Source: Gryganskiella cystojenkinii
Lineage: Eukaryota > Mortierellomycota > Mortierellomycetes > Mortierellales > Mortierellaceae
Assembly (NCBI GenBank): GCA_015852425.1
Contig: JAAAIG010000695.1
Location: 1 to 20,678, forward strand
DNA length: 20,678 nucleotides
Reading direction: 5' to 3'
In this document: positions 10,450 to 19,696 of the stretch, in pieces
Numbering within the stretch: position 1 is the stretch's first letter
Layout of the letters: every line of letters begins with the position of its first letter
Position numbers and translations under genes: made by a program
Notes under the pieces: generated by a model
Databases searched by the model: none
Told to the model about the DNA's origin: nothing
What the model saw: the letters and a program-made list of their open reading frames with translations, nothing else

Positions 10450-10992
10450 GACCTCCGATCCATTACTCTAGTGGTGACTATGAAGAGGGAATTGAAGGCG
10501 ACAGCAAGTAAAAGAATGGGAACGAAGAGGTTTGGCTGTGCGGTTGCCAGTGGATAGGTTGGATGGAGGGTGTAGTTCCTGAGACGATGACTGGCAAAAG
10601 AGCCTTTAGCGATGCGACGTGGAGGTATGCATTCATAAAAACGAGCGGTTCCTTCCTTTCAAACAATGATTTGGACGGTGGCTTAGCTTTCAATTTATGA
10701 GGAAAAGTCGATATTCATTTCTTCAACTTTCAAGCAAGTGCGGATGGTCAGTCGGAACAAAAGGGCACAGAAAGTTTTAATAATATGAGGCACAACCAAC
10801 TTTCTTCTCTGGTACAACCTCAACCCTTGCTTCTCTATCTAAACTGCTACTATTCGTTATGCTTGCATGGGAGTAATGGTCAAAAGGAATTTTTTGTTTT
10901 TAAAAAAATGTTACTACGGGGTTGGGCGGAAGGGGATTGACGTGGAAGGAATAAAAGTGGGGAGGAGAAAAAAAGTCTAGAAGGCAGAGAGC
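10450..10992. other. Intergenic: PPR promoter region and MPP-beta 3' flank
   Basis: This 543-bp space lies between two minus-strand genes, so it should carry the 3' UTR of the MPP beta gene (side near 10992) and the promoter of the PPR gene (side near 10450). I see A-rich runs around 10895-10975 but no clear TATA box, RNA gene or conserved site. Confidence 0.55.
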
Positions 10993-13337
10993 TTAGAATC
11001 TGTTCCAGGACATGTTGCCACGAACACGGGCGTAGTCGGGCAAGCACTCAATGGGACCAATGCCGACCATGGCAATCTCGCGATCCCAGAGGTACTGGGA
11101 GGCAACACGGTGAACATCAGCGGCAGTGATCTGGTTGATCAACTGCTCAACCTCCTGGGGTGAGGTACGCTTGCCCATGGTGACCATCTGACGTCCGATA
11201 TCCTCAGCAATGGCGGTAGTGCCATCGAGGCTCAACAAGAGCGAAGACTTGAGCTGCTGCTTGGCACGCTCGACCTCAGCAGAGGTGACCGAGGTGGTCA
11301 AACGGGCCCACTCCTTCTGGGCGAAATGGACCAAATCATCTTGGCAGTCCTTGTTCTCAGTGATAAAGTAGATACCAAAGAGACCAGTGTCGGTGTAAGA
11401 GGTGTTGAAGGACATGAAAGAGTTGGCCAACTTGTTCTGGTGAACAATGCTGGACAATCTAGAGGAGGTGTGGGCAGAGGCGCCGAGGGAGCGGTCCCAG
11501 GTGCCGATGATGGACTGCATCACGAGCATGGTATAGTAGTCGGGCGAGGTCCAACCGCATCCCTCAACAGCGATGGCAATGTGGGCCTGAGCCATGGTGT
11601 CGTCCTGGAGACGGATCTCGGATCCAGTGAAGTTGGGGGGGAAAGCATAGGTCTTGCCCAAGCCAGCGGGGTTGGCAGAGACGGGGAGCTTGCTGAAGTG
11701 CTGCTCGGCCAAAGCGACCAAGGCATCGTGGTCAACACCACCGGCACCGACGAGGACCATGCGGTCAGCGGTGTAGTTGGTCTTGATGTAGTTGGCAAGA
11801 TCATCGCGGGTCAAGGACTTGATGTTCTCCTTGGGTCCCAAAATGGTGCGGCCAAGAGCATCACCTGTATGTGACAATCAAAAACGTGAATTAGATAGGA
11901 TATGAGAATGCGAGCTTATGAAAAACAATAAAAAAAAAGAAAAAAAGTCAACAATGCCCAACGACATTGATATAAAAAGCAAGGTAAAATCGACGACATA
12001 CCCTGGAAAGCAGTGGCGTGCAAGTGGTCAAAGACGACCTCCTCCATCTGCTTGTCAACCTCCTGCTGCTCGCGGAGAATGACATCACGCTCACGCTCAA
12101 TGGCGCCGTTGTCCAAGGTAGAGTTCTGGAGAATGTCAGAGAGGACCTCGACGGACTTGGGGATGTCAGACTTGAAGGACTTGGCGTAGTAGACAGTCTG
12201 CTCGCGAGAAGTGTAGGCGTTCAAGTGAGCGCCCATGTTCTCGATCTGGATCTCGAGATCGTGCTGACCGCGAGTGTTGGTGCCCTGTAGAAGGATAACG
12301 AATAGAATGTTAGTTGACAGTTAGATACAGTAGTAGCAAAGAAGCGTTCCCCTCTTTTGATCAGTTATGATCGTCCGTATTTGATTGTTCGTCCAGAATG
12401 TCAGTCAATCCTGAGCTGCAACTTCTTGGCTCCAACATCCGACCGTGGTTGCCAGAAAAAGAGCACGCTTCCCACGCGAAAATATCCATGTACTCTGACT
12501 TGATCCAGTGGCATCCGACAAGAGTCGCTGTGCTCCGATGTTTAAATCCTTCTGAAAGACCTATTCCGGTTTGCGCTCTCCCTGCGAAAAAGGACAGATT
12601 CCTTGTCGTTGTCGTCTATGTTTACCTTGAAAGCCATATGCTCCAAGAAGTGAGCAGCGCCGTTGTTCTTGGCGTTCTCAGCACGGGAACCAGCATCGAT
12701 GAAGACACCGACGGTGGCGGTCTGGGCCGAGGGGTTAGTCTCGGTGGCGACGGTCAAGCCGTTCTTGAGGTTGGTGATGCGGGTGCCGGCGGCGTGGTGG
12801 GCAGCGGCGGTGGCAAGAGGGCGGATAGCCTAGAAAAAAATGAGTGGAGTTATTTAGAAAGGATGAATATTATGTTTCGAAAAGATCAAATTGGTCGTTG
12901 AGGGAAAAGTGAGGAGTTATGGGGAGAATGATCGGGATTGGCTGGAAATAGTCAATTTCGGAGCCTCAGGAAACACCCGATCTGGTCAATTATTTCGCGA
13001 TGTGCTGAAGGTCGGATGAAAGTGATCCGTTGATCCTGCACGTCGCTATCAATCCTGTTTTGTGGTCTGTAGACCCGGTTGCAGGAGAGAGAGTAACCAA
13101 GGGCTGTTCAAAGATGACAGGATCAAATCTTCCTTGACCGTGTTCGGCATTTGTCAATTTCCGCGATTAATCCCGAGGTCTGTGTTGTGTATCCCCCTGA
13201 AGCGGATCTGTGGATGATTAAAAAGAGAGATTTCAGGGCGAGAAATAGAAAAGTGAAGAAGGAGGATGGTGTCGTACCTGGCGAGCCAAGTTGAAGCGGC
13301 CAGCCTTGAAGGCGTTGGACAAAAGAGCAGAGGCCAT
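10993..13337 (-). CDS. MAS1: Mitochondrial processing peptidase beta subunit
   Basis: Four exons (13278-13337, 12626-12829, 12002-12284, 10993-11864) encode 472 aa, normal for MPP beta. Introns are 448, 341 and 137 nt, all GT-AG. Exon 1 is just the presequence start, [20 protein letters not shown]. The M16 metalloprotease zinc motif HXXEH is present as HFLEH at residues 80-84, and the third ligand falls at Glu160, the expected 76 residues later. Other family signatures are [17 protein letters not shown] and [13 protein letters not shown]. The intact zinc site marks the catalytic beta subunit; the glycine-rich loop typical of the alpha subunit is not seen. The enzyme sits in the matrix as an alpha/beta heterodimer and removes presequences from imported proteins; in many fungi beta is separate from the complex III core protein. 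Codon use is strongly biased to C-ending codons, suggesting high expression. A Cbf1-type E-box lies about 245 bp upstream. Confidence 0.96.
12285..12625 (-). other. Intron 2 of MPP-beta (341 nt)
   Basis: Starts GTAAAC directly after the HFLEHMAFK codons and ends TTCTACAG. It splits the protein immediately behind the zinc motif, in phase 0. Nothing recognisable is encoded within it. Confidence 0.85.
12830..13277 (-). other. Intron 1 of MPP-beta (448 nt)
   Basis: This is the longest intron in the window. It starts GTACGA and ends TTTTTTCTAG, separating the 20-codon presequence exon from the mature protein. Long first introns directly after a presequence can carry expression-enhancing elements, but I see no recognisable element. 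Short open frames inside it look accidental. Confidence 0.85.
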
Positions 13338-13580
13338 GGCGGAGAGAGGGAGGAGTAAAGGATGAAGCTGGGAAGAATCGAACAATCAATCAAACAAAAA
13401 CGCACTTTGCTTTCAATAACGAGTGCCTGCCCACACAGTCAAACCTCGCTCCCTCTTCCTCCGGCGACACACTGCGAAGGGAGAGCGTTTTCTCCGACCC
13501 TCCGAAATTTGATTTGAATTTTGATGATGTCATGGTATCAGCATATAGTCGTAGTTGCTAGAAAGCCGAATACGCAGATT

Positions 13581-13588
13581 GTCACGTG
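13581..13588 (+). promoter_or_regulatory. Cbf1-type E-box GTCACGTG
   Basis: A perfect match to RTCACRTG, the Cbf1-type bHLH site of yeasts, about 245 bp upstream of the MPP beta start codon. Function is inferred from the motif and its position only. Confidence 0.4.
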
Positions 13589-13663
13589 TAATATCTCACC
13601 ATGTCCTTCAGGCATATGCCCTTCCAGGCTTGACACACCTTCTTGACGGATATCGGAGGATAC

Positions 13664-14117
13664 TCATTCGAGAAAAAAGGAAGAAGAATCTCTCGAGGTC
13701 AGCACTGCGAATGTCGCTAAATGAGATAACATCTCAATGTGCCCCGTCAAGACACCTTCGATCCCAACTCTTGTAGCCTCAAAGAGTATGTTCCGCGAGG
13801 ATCTATCGAGACTGATGGCTTCCGTCTTCAAGTCCTTGGGTTCAAGCTGCACGAGTTGAACTGCGACGGTTTTCAAATCTCCTGGAATCCTTTCATTCGC
13901 GATAATGCTTTCAAGACCAGCGGCTAACTGAGTGACTCTCTGATAAAGCCCGATGTATTCTCAACAGTGAGCCAGGTTCTGATATCAAATGGTGGGTTGA
14001 GAATGGCATCGAGGAAACTCAGGTATTTTAATCTGTATCATTGGTGATTTTAGTGTGCTGTTTCTTGTCTAACATATATTTTATTCTGTTCAATGTCAAA
14101 ACTTACAGGTGTAACAT
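13664..14117 (-). pseudogene. Broken protein-coding remnant, minus strand
   Basis: A minus-strand stretch reads like protein but needs one intron and one frame change. From 14117 an ATG frame runs into a GTAAGT donor; a 74-nt intron (14033-14106) ends in ATACAG. The next exon gives YLSFLDAILNPPFDIRTW and LTVENTSGFIRESLS, then a TAG at 13924-13926. A shift of one frame just before that stop leads into about 95 further coding-like codons (VTQLAAGLESIIANERIPGD, EPKDLKTEAISLDRSS, LFEATRVGIEGVLTGHIEM), ending at 13664. I do not recognise the family. The single frame break suggests a fairly young pseudogene or a sequencing error in an unknown gene. A plus-strand frame (13730-13930, with IETDGFRLQVLGFKLHELN) overlaps it and also looks protein-like, so strand is not certain. 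Confidence 0.4.
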
Positions 14118-14346
14118 CACCGACAGGACTGGACGTCAGCATATGGAAGAGGTTGTAGTAGGAGAGGTGTCACAGAGTTTTTTGCATTTGGCAACATTGC
14201 GTGGTCTCAAATTCTCAAATCCTGAATCCGATATCAATAGCTCTCCCCAGGCACAAATCACGGCCCTCTAAACTCGGAACAACATCCAACAAATGAAGTT
14301 TTGAAGAACAGGCGTTCAAAACAGGAAAGCGAGATACAGGGCGTGA

Positions 14347-15215
14347 ACTCAGTCTGACCGCAGGCAGCAAGGTCGAATTCAGTGCCAGGAATCAGACGAA
14401 CAAATTATCGAACAATCTGCCAAACCTTTTCGAATCGGTCCAAACACATTTGAACTGCAGGAGTACCGTCTCCAAGGCGTGGATTTTGGAAAAACATTTC
14501 TTGACTTCCAGCACTGCTCGTCTCACATTATGAATCGATTGGAGGAGAAGGCATCCCTTTTTAATATTCATTCATTCTTGTAAGTTCAAATCGTTCATGA
14601 TATTGCCATTTGACTTAAGAAGGCAATATGCTCATGATGGTGCTCCTGTCAATGGTTAAAAATTAAGCGATGAATTGTATTTGGGTCATGGAGCACAACT
14701 TGCACTCTTGGAGGACGTGTTTGCTGCGCTTTCATCACGATATACTTGTGTACCGTTCCAAAGAAAGTGGCTGCTCTATATTGAGAACTTGACGAAGAGC
14801 TGATGCGGACTTGTGCTATTGCAGGATGGTCGCCTACAAAGGCTGTATTGGATAGAGTTGTTTATCTACCAGTCAATGTAACTCAAACACAATCATGCAT
14901 TCAGATGTTGAATCGGTTGCACTTTCGGTTTGCTTTCCGTTTTAAATGCTAGGTCGATGAAACTCCTTGTCCGGTACTTGTTCTTTTGTGCGAGGAATGT
15001 AATCCGTTTGCATATAATGCGTTGGATGTTTTTTCAGAACAATATTCCCTGTTGGACGACCGATGGACTTTTATCCACAGGGTTCGAAGTATCACCGGGG
15101 CAATCCTATGAAAGCAGATGGCACTATCACCAAAGCTGCCCATGAACTGGTATTTCTGGAGATCAAGCCGCGAAGGATGGAAAAAGATGCTGCGCTGTTC
15201 TTGGAGGATTACTGA
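14347..15215 (+). pseudogene. Broken protein-coding remnant, plus strand
   Basis: Four coding-like blocks lie in order on the plus strand. Block A (14347-14582) gives AKPFRIGPNTFELQEYRLQG and FLDFQHCSSHIMNRLEEKAS and reaches a GTAAGT donor at 14580. Block B (14663-14803) gives DELYLGHGAQLALLEDVFAA, then an in-frame TGA; the same frame continues with LVLLQDGRLQRLYWIELF. Block C (14953-15111) follows a plausible TGCTAG acceptor and gives DETPCPVLVLLCEECNPFAY and LLDDRWTFIHRVRSITG before TGA. Block D (to 15215) is one frame over and gives ITKAAHELVFLEIKPRRMEK. Intervening sequence contains stops in the working frame. This pattern fits a decayed gene of perhaps 250-300 codons. I do not recognise it securely. 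It lies just upstream of SDHD on the same strand. Confidence 0.45.
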
Positions 15216-15397
15216 TGAATCTTGAGACGATCAATACAGATCCTTTCCTCAGGATACCAAGACTACTCCAGCAAGAAGACGAACCGCTCAAATTAGAGGC
15301 CGTTGTTTGACGTCTTAGAGCAGACCTAGCTTAAACCTATCAAAAAAAAAGAAAAGTTGCTGTTTCTATCAATGCCCCTTAAGAATTAAGCATGTTA

Positions 15398-15405
15398 CAC
15401 GTGAT
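15398..15405 (-). promoter_or_regulatory. Cbf1-type E-box ATCACGTG
   Basis: The minus strand reads ATCACGTG, a perfect match to RTCACRTG, about 145 bp upstream of the SDHD start codon. Together with the site at 13581 it brackets the divergent region. Functional role is inferred. Confidence 0.4.
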
Positions 15406-15549
15406 TATGATCGCAGCAAATGCGATAAGAAATTATCATCCCCCTCTCCGTTTCTCGGAGGAAAAACAGCATTCTCAAAAAAAGAGTCCATCCATCGCCC
15501 TCATTTCCATCAACCACTCTCCCCTCTCCTCTTTCTCGCTCAACACATA

Positions 15550-16305
15550 ATGGCTCTCCGTCTTGCTGCATCACCCTTGGCCTTGAGCCGATCCACCCCT
15601 TCCATCCGCTTGGCCGCTGCCTTGCGCTCATCGTCGTCCCTGAACGGCCGCGTCTATTTCCATGCCTGTAAATCTACAAAAAAAACTCCTCCGAGCCCCT
15701 ACACTCATCTTGAAATTACCCCGGAAATTACCTCTTTTGACCCCATTCTGAAAGGGATCGATTGATGAATAGTCTTCGAGACTCTTTATTGATCATTCCT
15801 CGGTGCTGCCGTTGGTCAATGTACGCGTCCACTCCAATCACATTATTTTTTCACACCTCGGACTAATCAAACGTATTTTCAAATGGGCCATGTTCAATTA
15901 GCGCGCACTGCTGCCTCGGGTCAGACCTCTGCCGACGTGACCGATGTGTACAAGGCTCCCGTCTACAAGCAACAGGTCCCTAACCAGGTCCACGGTTCAT
16001 ACCACTGGGATTTCGAGCGTCTCTTGTCCGTCTCCATGGTCCCCCTCTTTGCCGCCTCTGCCTTGAACGGAGCTCACCCTATCACGGACGGTCTCTTGGG
16101 TGTTGTTGTCCCAATTCACGCACACATTGGTTGGGATGCCATGGTCACGGATTATCTTCACCCTGGCAAGGTTGGTGTCCTCGGTAACAAGGCCATCAGC
16201 TGGACTCTTCGTGGTGCCACTCTCTTGGTCCTCATCGGATGCTACCAGTTCAACACCGCGGACATTGGACTGACCGAGTTGGTCAAGAAGTCTTGGGAGG
16301 CATAA
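15550..16305 (+). CDS. SDH4: Succinate dehydrogenase membrane anchor, small cytochrome b subunit (CybS)
   Basis: Exons 15550-15667 and 15902-16305 encode 173 aa; the 234-nt intron (15668-15901) runs GTAAAT to ATTAG with a CTAAT branch site, phase 1. The N-terminus (MALRLAASPLALSRSTPSIR..., Arg/Ser/Ala-rich) is a mitochondrial presequence. The mature part shows the CybS signature: GSYHWDFERLLSVSMVPL opens helix 1, and the second segment has HPITDGLLGVVVPIHAHIGWDA with His112/His114 in the heme-ligand region. An Asp-Tyr pair follows at 123-124, corresponding to the quinone-site pair of the family. The third helix is GATLLVLIGCYQFNTADIGL. The protein anchors complex II in the inner membrane with SDHC, and passes electrons from succinate to ubiquinone. 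The start lies just behind a C/T-rich leader ending CAACACATA. Reading through the intron would stop after 71 codons. Confidence 0.95.
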
Positions 16306-16457
16306 ATAACTGTCTGTCTCCTTAAAGGTTGATAGAGAGATGGTCATATCATTGGGCTGAAAAAGAAGGCGAAACACAAGTTACTTACTCATTAAACATT
16401 TTTTTATCCATAAGCAAGTTGACGATTAACAGTGTATGACTGCAGTGGTTACCGGAA

Positions 16458-16468
16458 GGGGGGGGGGG
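16458..16468. repeat. Homopolymer run of 11 G
   Basis: An uninterrupted G-run 150 bp downstream of the SDHD stop codon. Such runs are prone to slippage and sequencing error. Confidence 0.9.
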
Positions 16469-17034
16469 ATGCCAGTGATGACTCGAATATTTGCAGACGT
16501 AATGGTTACATTGACAATAACGGCTGTGGTCCATTTGAGGAAGCCGAGCAATTGATCTGCAAAGAGAGAGTAAGAGGTCCAGAAGTTCTCCGCAAACTAG
16601 AAAAAACGGCCAACGCGATGATCTACCGATTCAGTTCAGTTTACCCTGGTTAAAACAAATGTGCGTCTTTTTATTTTTTTATTTTTTTTGCTATTCGTCC
16701 CTCACTCTTCCTCGTTTCTCAATTTTTTTTTAACCTGCGGTCTTTTCGTCATTCGTGCTGCTCAAAAAAGAGGGATGCACCTTTGACTCTCAAGTCTTGC
16801 CTGCTGGTCGATATGATGATGAAGGGTTCTCTGGCTTGAGTCTGCCGCCTTCTCGCAGTAGCTGTTGAGGATTTGCACAAGAGTTGTCGATCAGCGCTTG
16901 TCACGTCTGCTTGAGTTTCGATTTCTCAAGATTTTCATTAACAGGCACGCGAAAACTTCCCCTCCTTCACCACTTTTTTGAGTGTGGTCCGCATGGCACC
17001 AATTTTTCGACATACCTGATTTTGAGCTATTAGC

Positions 17035-17124
17035 CCTGTGTAAACTTGAGTTGGTTACATGGGCCTGGCACAGACAAAAAAAAATCGACCAAACGACCAA
17101 ACGACCAACTCAAGTTTACACAGG
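17035..17124. repeat. Perfect 21-bp inverted repeat (fold-back)
   Basis: The left arm (17035-17055, starting CCTGTGTAAACTTG) is the exact reverse complement of the right arm (17104-17124, ending AAGTTTACACAGG). The 48-nt spacer contains a CGACCAAA direct repeat just before the right arm. The right arm abuts a TTG microsatellite. A transcript would form a long perfect hairpin. It may be a relic of a small fold-back transposon or a hairpin RNA source. Confidence 0.85.
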
Positions 17125-17148
17125 TTGTTGTTGTTGTTGTTGTTGTTG
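17125..17148. repeat. (TTG)8 microsatellite
   Basis: Eight perfect TTG units directly follow the right arm of the 21-bp inverted repeat. Confidence 0.95.
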
Positions 17149-17960
17149 TTTGTTGTCCAGCTGTTTGTGCGCAGCTCGAGTGTGTGAATATCCTCACGTT
17201 GTAGGAAGCTTTGCTAGGTGGCCAGATCGGAAGCAGAAAATTCTTGTTTCTGTACGGAGATGGAACACGCAAAGTTGTTTTATACCTGGTTTACAAATTG
17301 GTGACATCGATGAGCGACGTAACTGATTATTAACTTCACCATATTTTTTTTAGTCGAGTCGTGAGATGATGCAGGCAACTTGGTCTGTGCAGATAAAATA
17401 CTGGGGTGTTGTAGTCGAGTTTGCTGACGAAGAGTCAATATCACCCCTGACAATTGACGCAAAAAGCTTTCTTGTCGACAACAAAGAGCAAAAAATGCGA
17501 GAGGGAGAGAGAGAAAAAAAAAATGAAATGAGATCAAGCGAGCAGGGGTTGTGATAGCAGACGGCGAGGTGAGGAGAATAGGGAGAGGTCATGATTCACC
17601 CACTCGGGTCAAATTTCCCGAGGAAACGAAGTTGGTTAGCAGAGGGGCGGAAAAAGAAACTTTTTTCGGTTTTTCCACTTCAGCCAAAATTTTCATTTTC
17701 AGACACATCGTCATCGCAACTTGTTCACCTCAACTATGCGGGTGGCCCGCGCAATGACATGAGTCTGTCCCTTAAGGTTGCGCTGATTTTTAGTACTTCA
17801 ATTCCTTCGCGTGCGCGATTGGTACCTGTGGCCCGATATCATTGCGGTTCCGCCATTTTTGAGCAGAAAGTAAAAAAAATGTTGTCGGGTGAACATGACC
17901 CATTGAGTAAGACTCATAAACAAACAGGAACTGGTCCACCTGCCCATTTTTACCATTTTG

Positions 17961-17967
17961 TATAAAA
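17961..17967 (+). promoter_or_regulatory. TATA box (TATAAAA)
   Basis: TATAAAAG lies about 245 bp upstream of the start of the PPxY membrane protein gene and is followed, from about 18003, by a C/T-rich stretch that would form the start of the leader. It is the best core-promoter match noticed in the window. Confidence 0.5.
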
Positions 17968-18206
17968 GGACCCAATCCGCACGCACCTGGACTTGGTCTC
18001 GTCTTTCCCTGTTCTCAACTTCCTCTTATCTCCTCTCTCTCTTCTTGTCGCTCTCTCTCTCTCTTGTTCTCCTTTCTCCAAAGTTGATCAAAAAGGATTT
18101 CAACGATCCTGTGGATGTTCTTTTCTCTCTTCTCACTCACCATTGCGTAAGAACAATCAGTTTTACGACTTAAAACAAGCTTGTGTGTTCACCCATTCAT
18201 GAAACC

Positions 18207-19696
18207 ATGTCCTCCATCACATCAACAACGACAACAATGTCATCATTTTCAACGTCGACAACGTCGCCGACGACGACCTCGGGATTGATCGGTAGTACTT
18301 TGGGGACACAAAGCCCGTCCGCTTCTATCTCTCCTTCTGCGTATAACGGAACTTCCCCCGGTTTCGATGGGGATGGCCCCGGTTCCAGTATGAACACCTT
18401 GAGAAGCGTGCTTTTCTTTCTTGGTTTCCTCGTGATTATGGTAACGGCCTTTTATGCCATCTACCTCGGTCGCAGGAATCGTCGTCGTTTCCGTCATCCG
18501 GAGAGCGATCCTGAGATGGCCGAGACTGGTGACGGTACCCGGGCCAACAGCACCTGGAGACCTGATACAAGCGATGAGGGTAAGGATTTTTTTGTTTATC
18601 GTATTTTTTTGTCGGGACTCGGCAAAACCAAGAGCACGTAAACATGCGCAATGACCAGATCAGTCAGCCCAACGTCGTCACACAACAGAGCCCTAACTGT
18701 CCGATTTTTTTTATTTCTTTAGATGGCCCACCACAATATCGCGCATACATGTTGGATCGACCCTATGCGGACGCTGGGGTAGCGATCGTTTGCCCACATC
18801 AAGCTCATCTAGGAACGCAGCAGGGACTTGTTCAGCATCTTGCGATCATTCAACAACAGCAACTGCTGAATCAGGATCCTCAAGATCCATTCCGTCACCT
18901 TCTGACCACCACCACGACTACAACTACAACAACAACCTCCACAACAATGACCTCCCCTCCTGCTCAAGATTCCACGAATGACAATATTGTTGCGTCGACA
19001 CTCAATTCTTCTGCCGAAACAACATCTGATGACGCCGCTGCCTCGGAAGATCATTCACCTGTCGTCCACGATCTGGCGGTGCACGAGACCGAAATCACGC
19101 CGGTTCAACCCGCTGCGCAATCTCATACCCATACCCATCATGCCTTTCCCGGTGGCCGCCACATTTCGATTCTCCTGGGACTCCGAGGTGGCTCCAACAG
19201 TAACCGCAACTCTCGTTCTTCTTGGTCCAGTCGATCCAACACGTCTGGGTCTTCTCCACTCACGTCGCCAACAGCATCCCGATCGACTTCGCCAGCGCGC
19301 AGTCCCTCGACCATTGCAGCTGCAGCTGCCGGCCACAACCTGTTGTCCATCCCGACATTGGCTCTGGGATCACGCCATTCGAGCCCGAGAACAAGTACAG
19401 ATAGCCATGATGTTAATCTCAGCCGGAGCAACAGCAACGGCAATCGAATGCTCGAGGTCGCTCATCCTCCAGGTCTGTACCGTTTGAGAAGTTCAGGACC
19501 TCCTCCTTATATCCCGCAAACGCAGGCTGAAGCCCCTCCCTTGCCTCCTTCTTACAACGCCCTCATTGTCCAAGAAGACGCCGAGCCTGAAGTCGTAGTC
19601 GAGTCACCGACGACAGTCGAGACAACCGACGCCGAGGCGCCAGCTAATCATCACCAGTCTAGTCTTGTTGTACCAGAGGTGACCGCGTCCGCTTAG
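18207..19696 (+). CDS. Single-pass membrane protein with three PPxY motifs
   Basis: Exons 18207-18579 and 18723-19696 encode 448 aa; the 143-nt intron (18580-18722) runs GTAAGG to CTTTAG with a CTAAC branch site, phase 1. Residues 1-65 are Ser/Thr-rich with an NGT sequon and no signal peptide. One transmembrane helix lies at about 67-87 (VLFFLGFLVIMVTAFYAIYL), followed by a basic stop-transfer cluster RRNRRRFR, so the N-terminus should be outside or lumenal and the long C-terminus cytosolic. The cytosolic part has three PPxY motifs: PPQY (127-130), PPPY (384-387) and PPSY (399-402), plus Thr-, Ser- and Ala-rich linkers and an acidic tail. PPxY motifs bind WW domains of Nedd4/Rsp5 ubiquitin ligases. 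The layout (TM, basic cluster, PPxY tail) resembles yeast Rcr1/Rcr2, but I see no firm homology. The role as ligase adaptor or sorted cargo is inferred. Confidence 0.85.

Larger units (their letters stand above)
13338..15549. other. Divergent intergenic region between MPP-beta and SDHD
   Basis: This 2.2-kb space separates two divergently transcribed mitochondrial genes. Near each gene lies promoter-type sequence; the middle is more A/T-rich and contains coding-like stretches broken by stops and frame changes on both strands (described separately). Two RTCACGTG sites flank it. A C/T-rich leader (about 15480-15545) directly precedes the SDHD start. Confidence 0.7.
16306..18206. other. Intergenic: SDHD 3' flank and promoter of PPxY gene
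   Basis: A 1.9-kb gap between two plus-strand genes. It contains an 11-G run (16458-16468), T- and A-rich runs near 16670-16730, a 21-bp perfect inverted repeat with an adjacent TTG microsatellite (17035-17148), and promoter elements close to 18207 (TATA box, pyrimidine-rich leader). Several short open frames here lack protein character. No RNA gene is recognised. Confidence 0.6.

Noticed and set aside
11326..11874. Plus-strand open frame of 182 codons opposite MPP-beta exon 4
   Set aside because: Produced by the C-ending codon bias of the real minus-strand gene; Gly/Val-rich with no motif.
15081..15105. GGTTCGAAGTA resembling a tRNA T-arm
   Set aside because: No acceptor stem, D-arm or A-box at the right spacing; the bases lie in a coding-like block (IHRVRSITG).
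16432..16653. 73-codon frame beginning near the 11-G run
   Set aside because: It depends on the exact length of the G homopolymer and the first half is low-quality sequence; no family resemblance.
16982..17326. 114-codon plus-strand frame across the inverted repeat
   Set aside because: The Cys run is a translation of the TTG microsatellite; the rest has no protein character.
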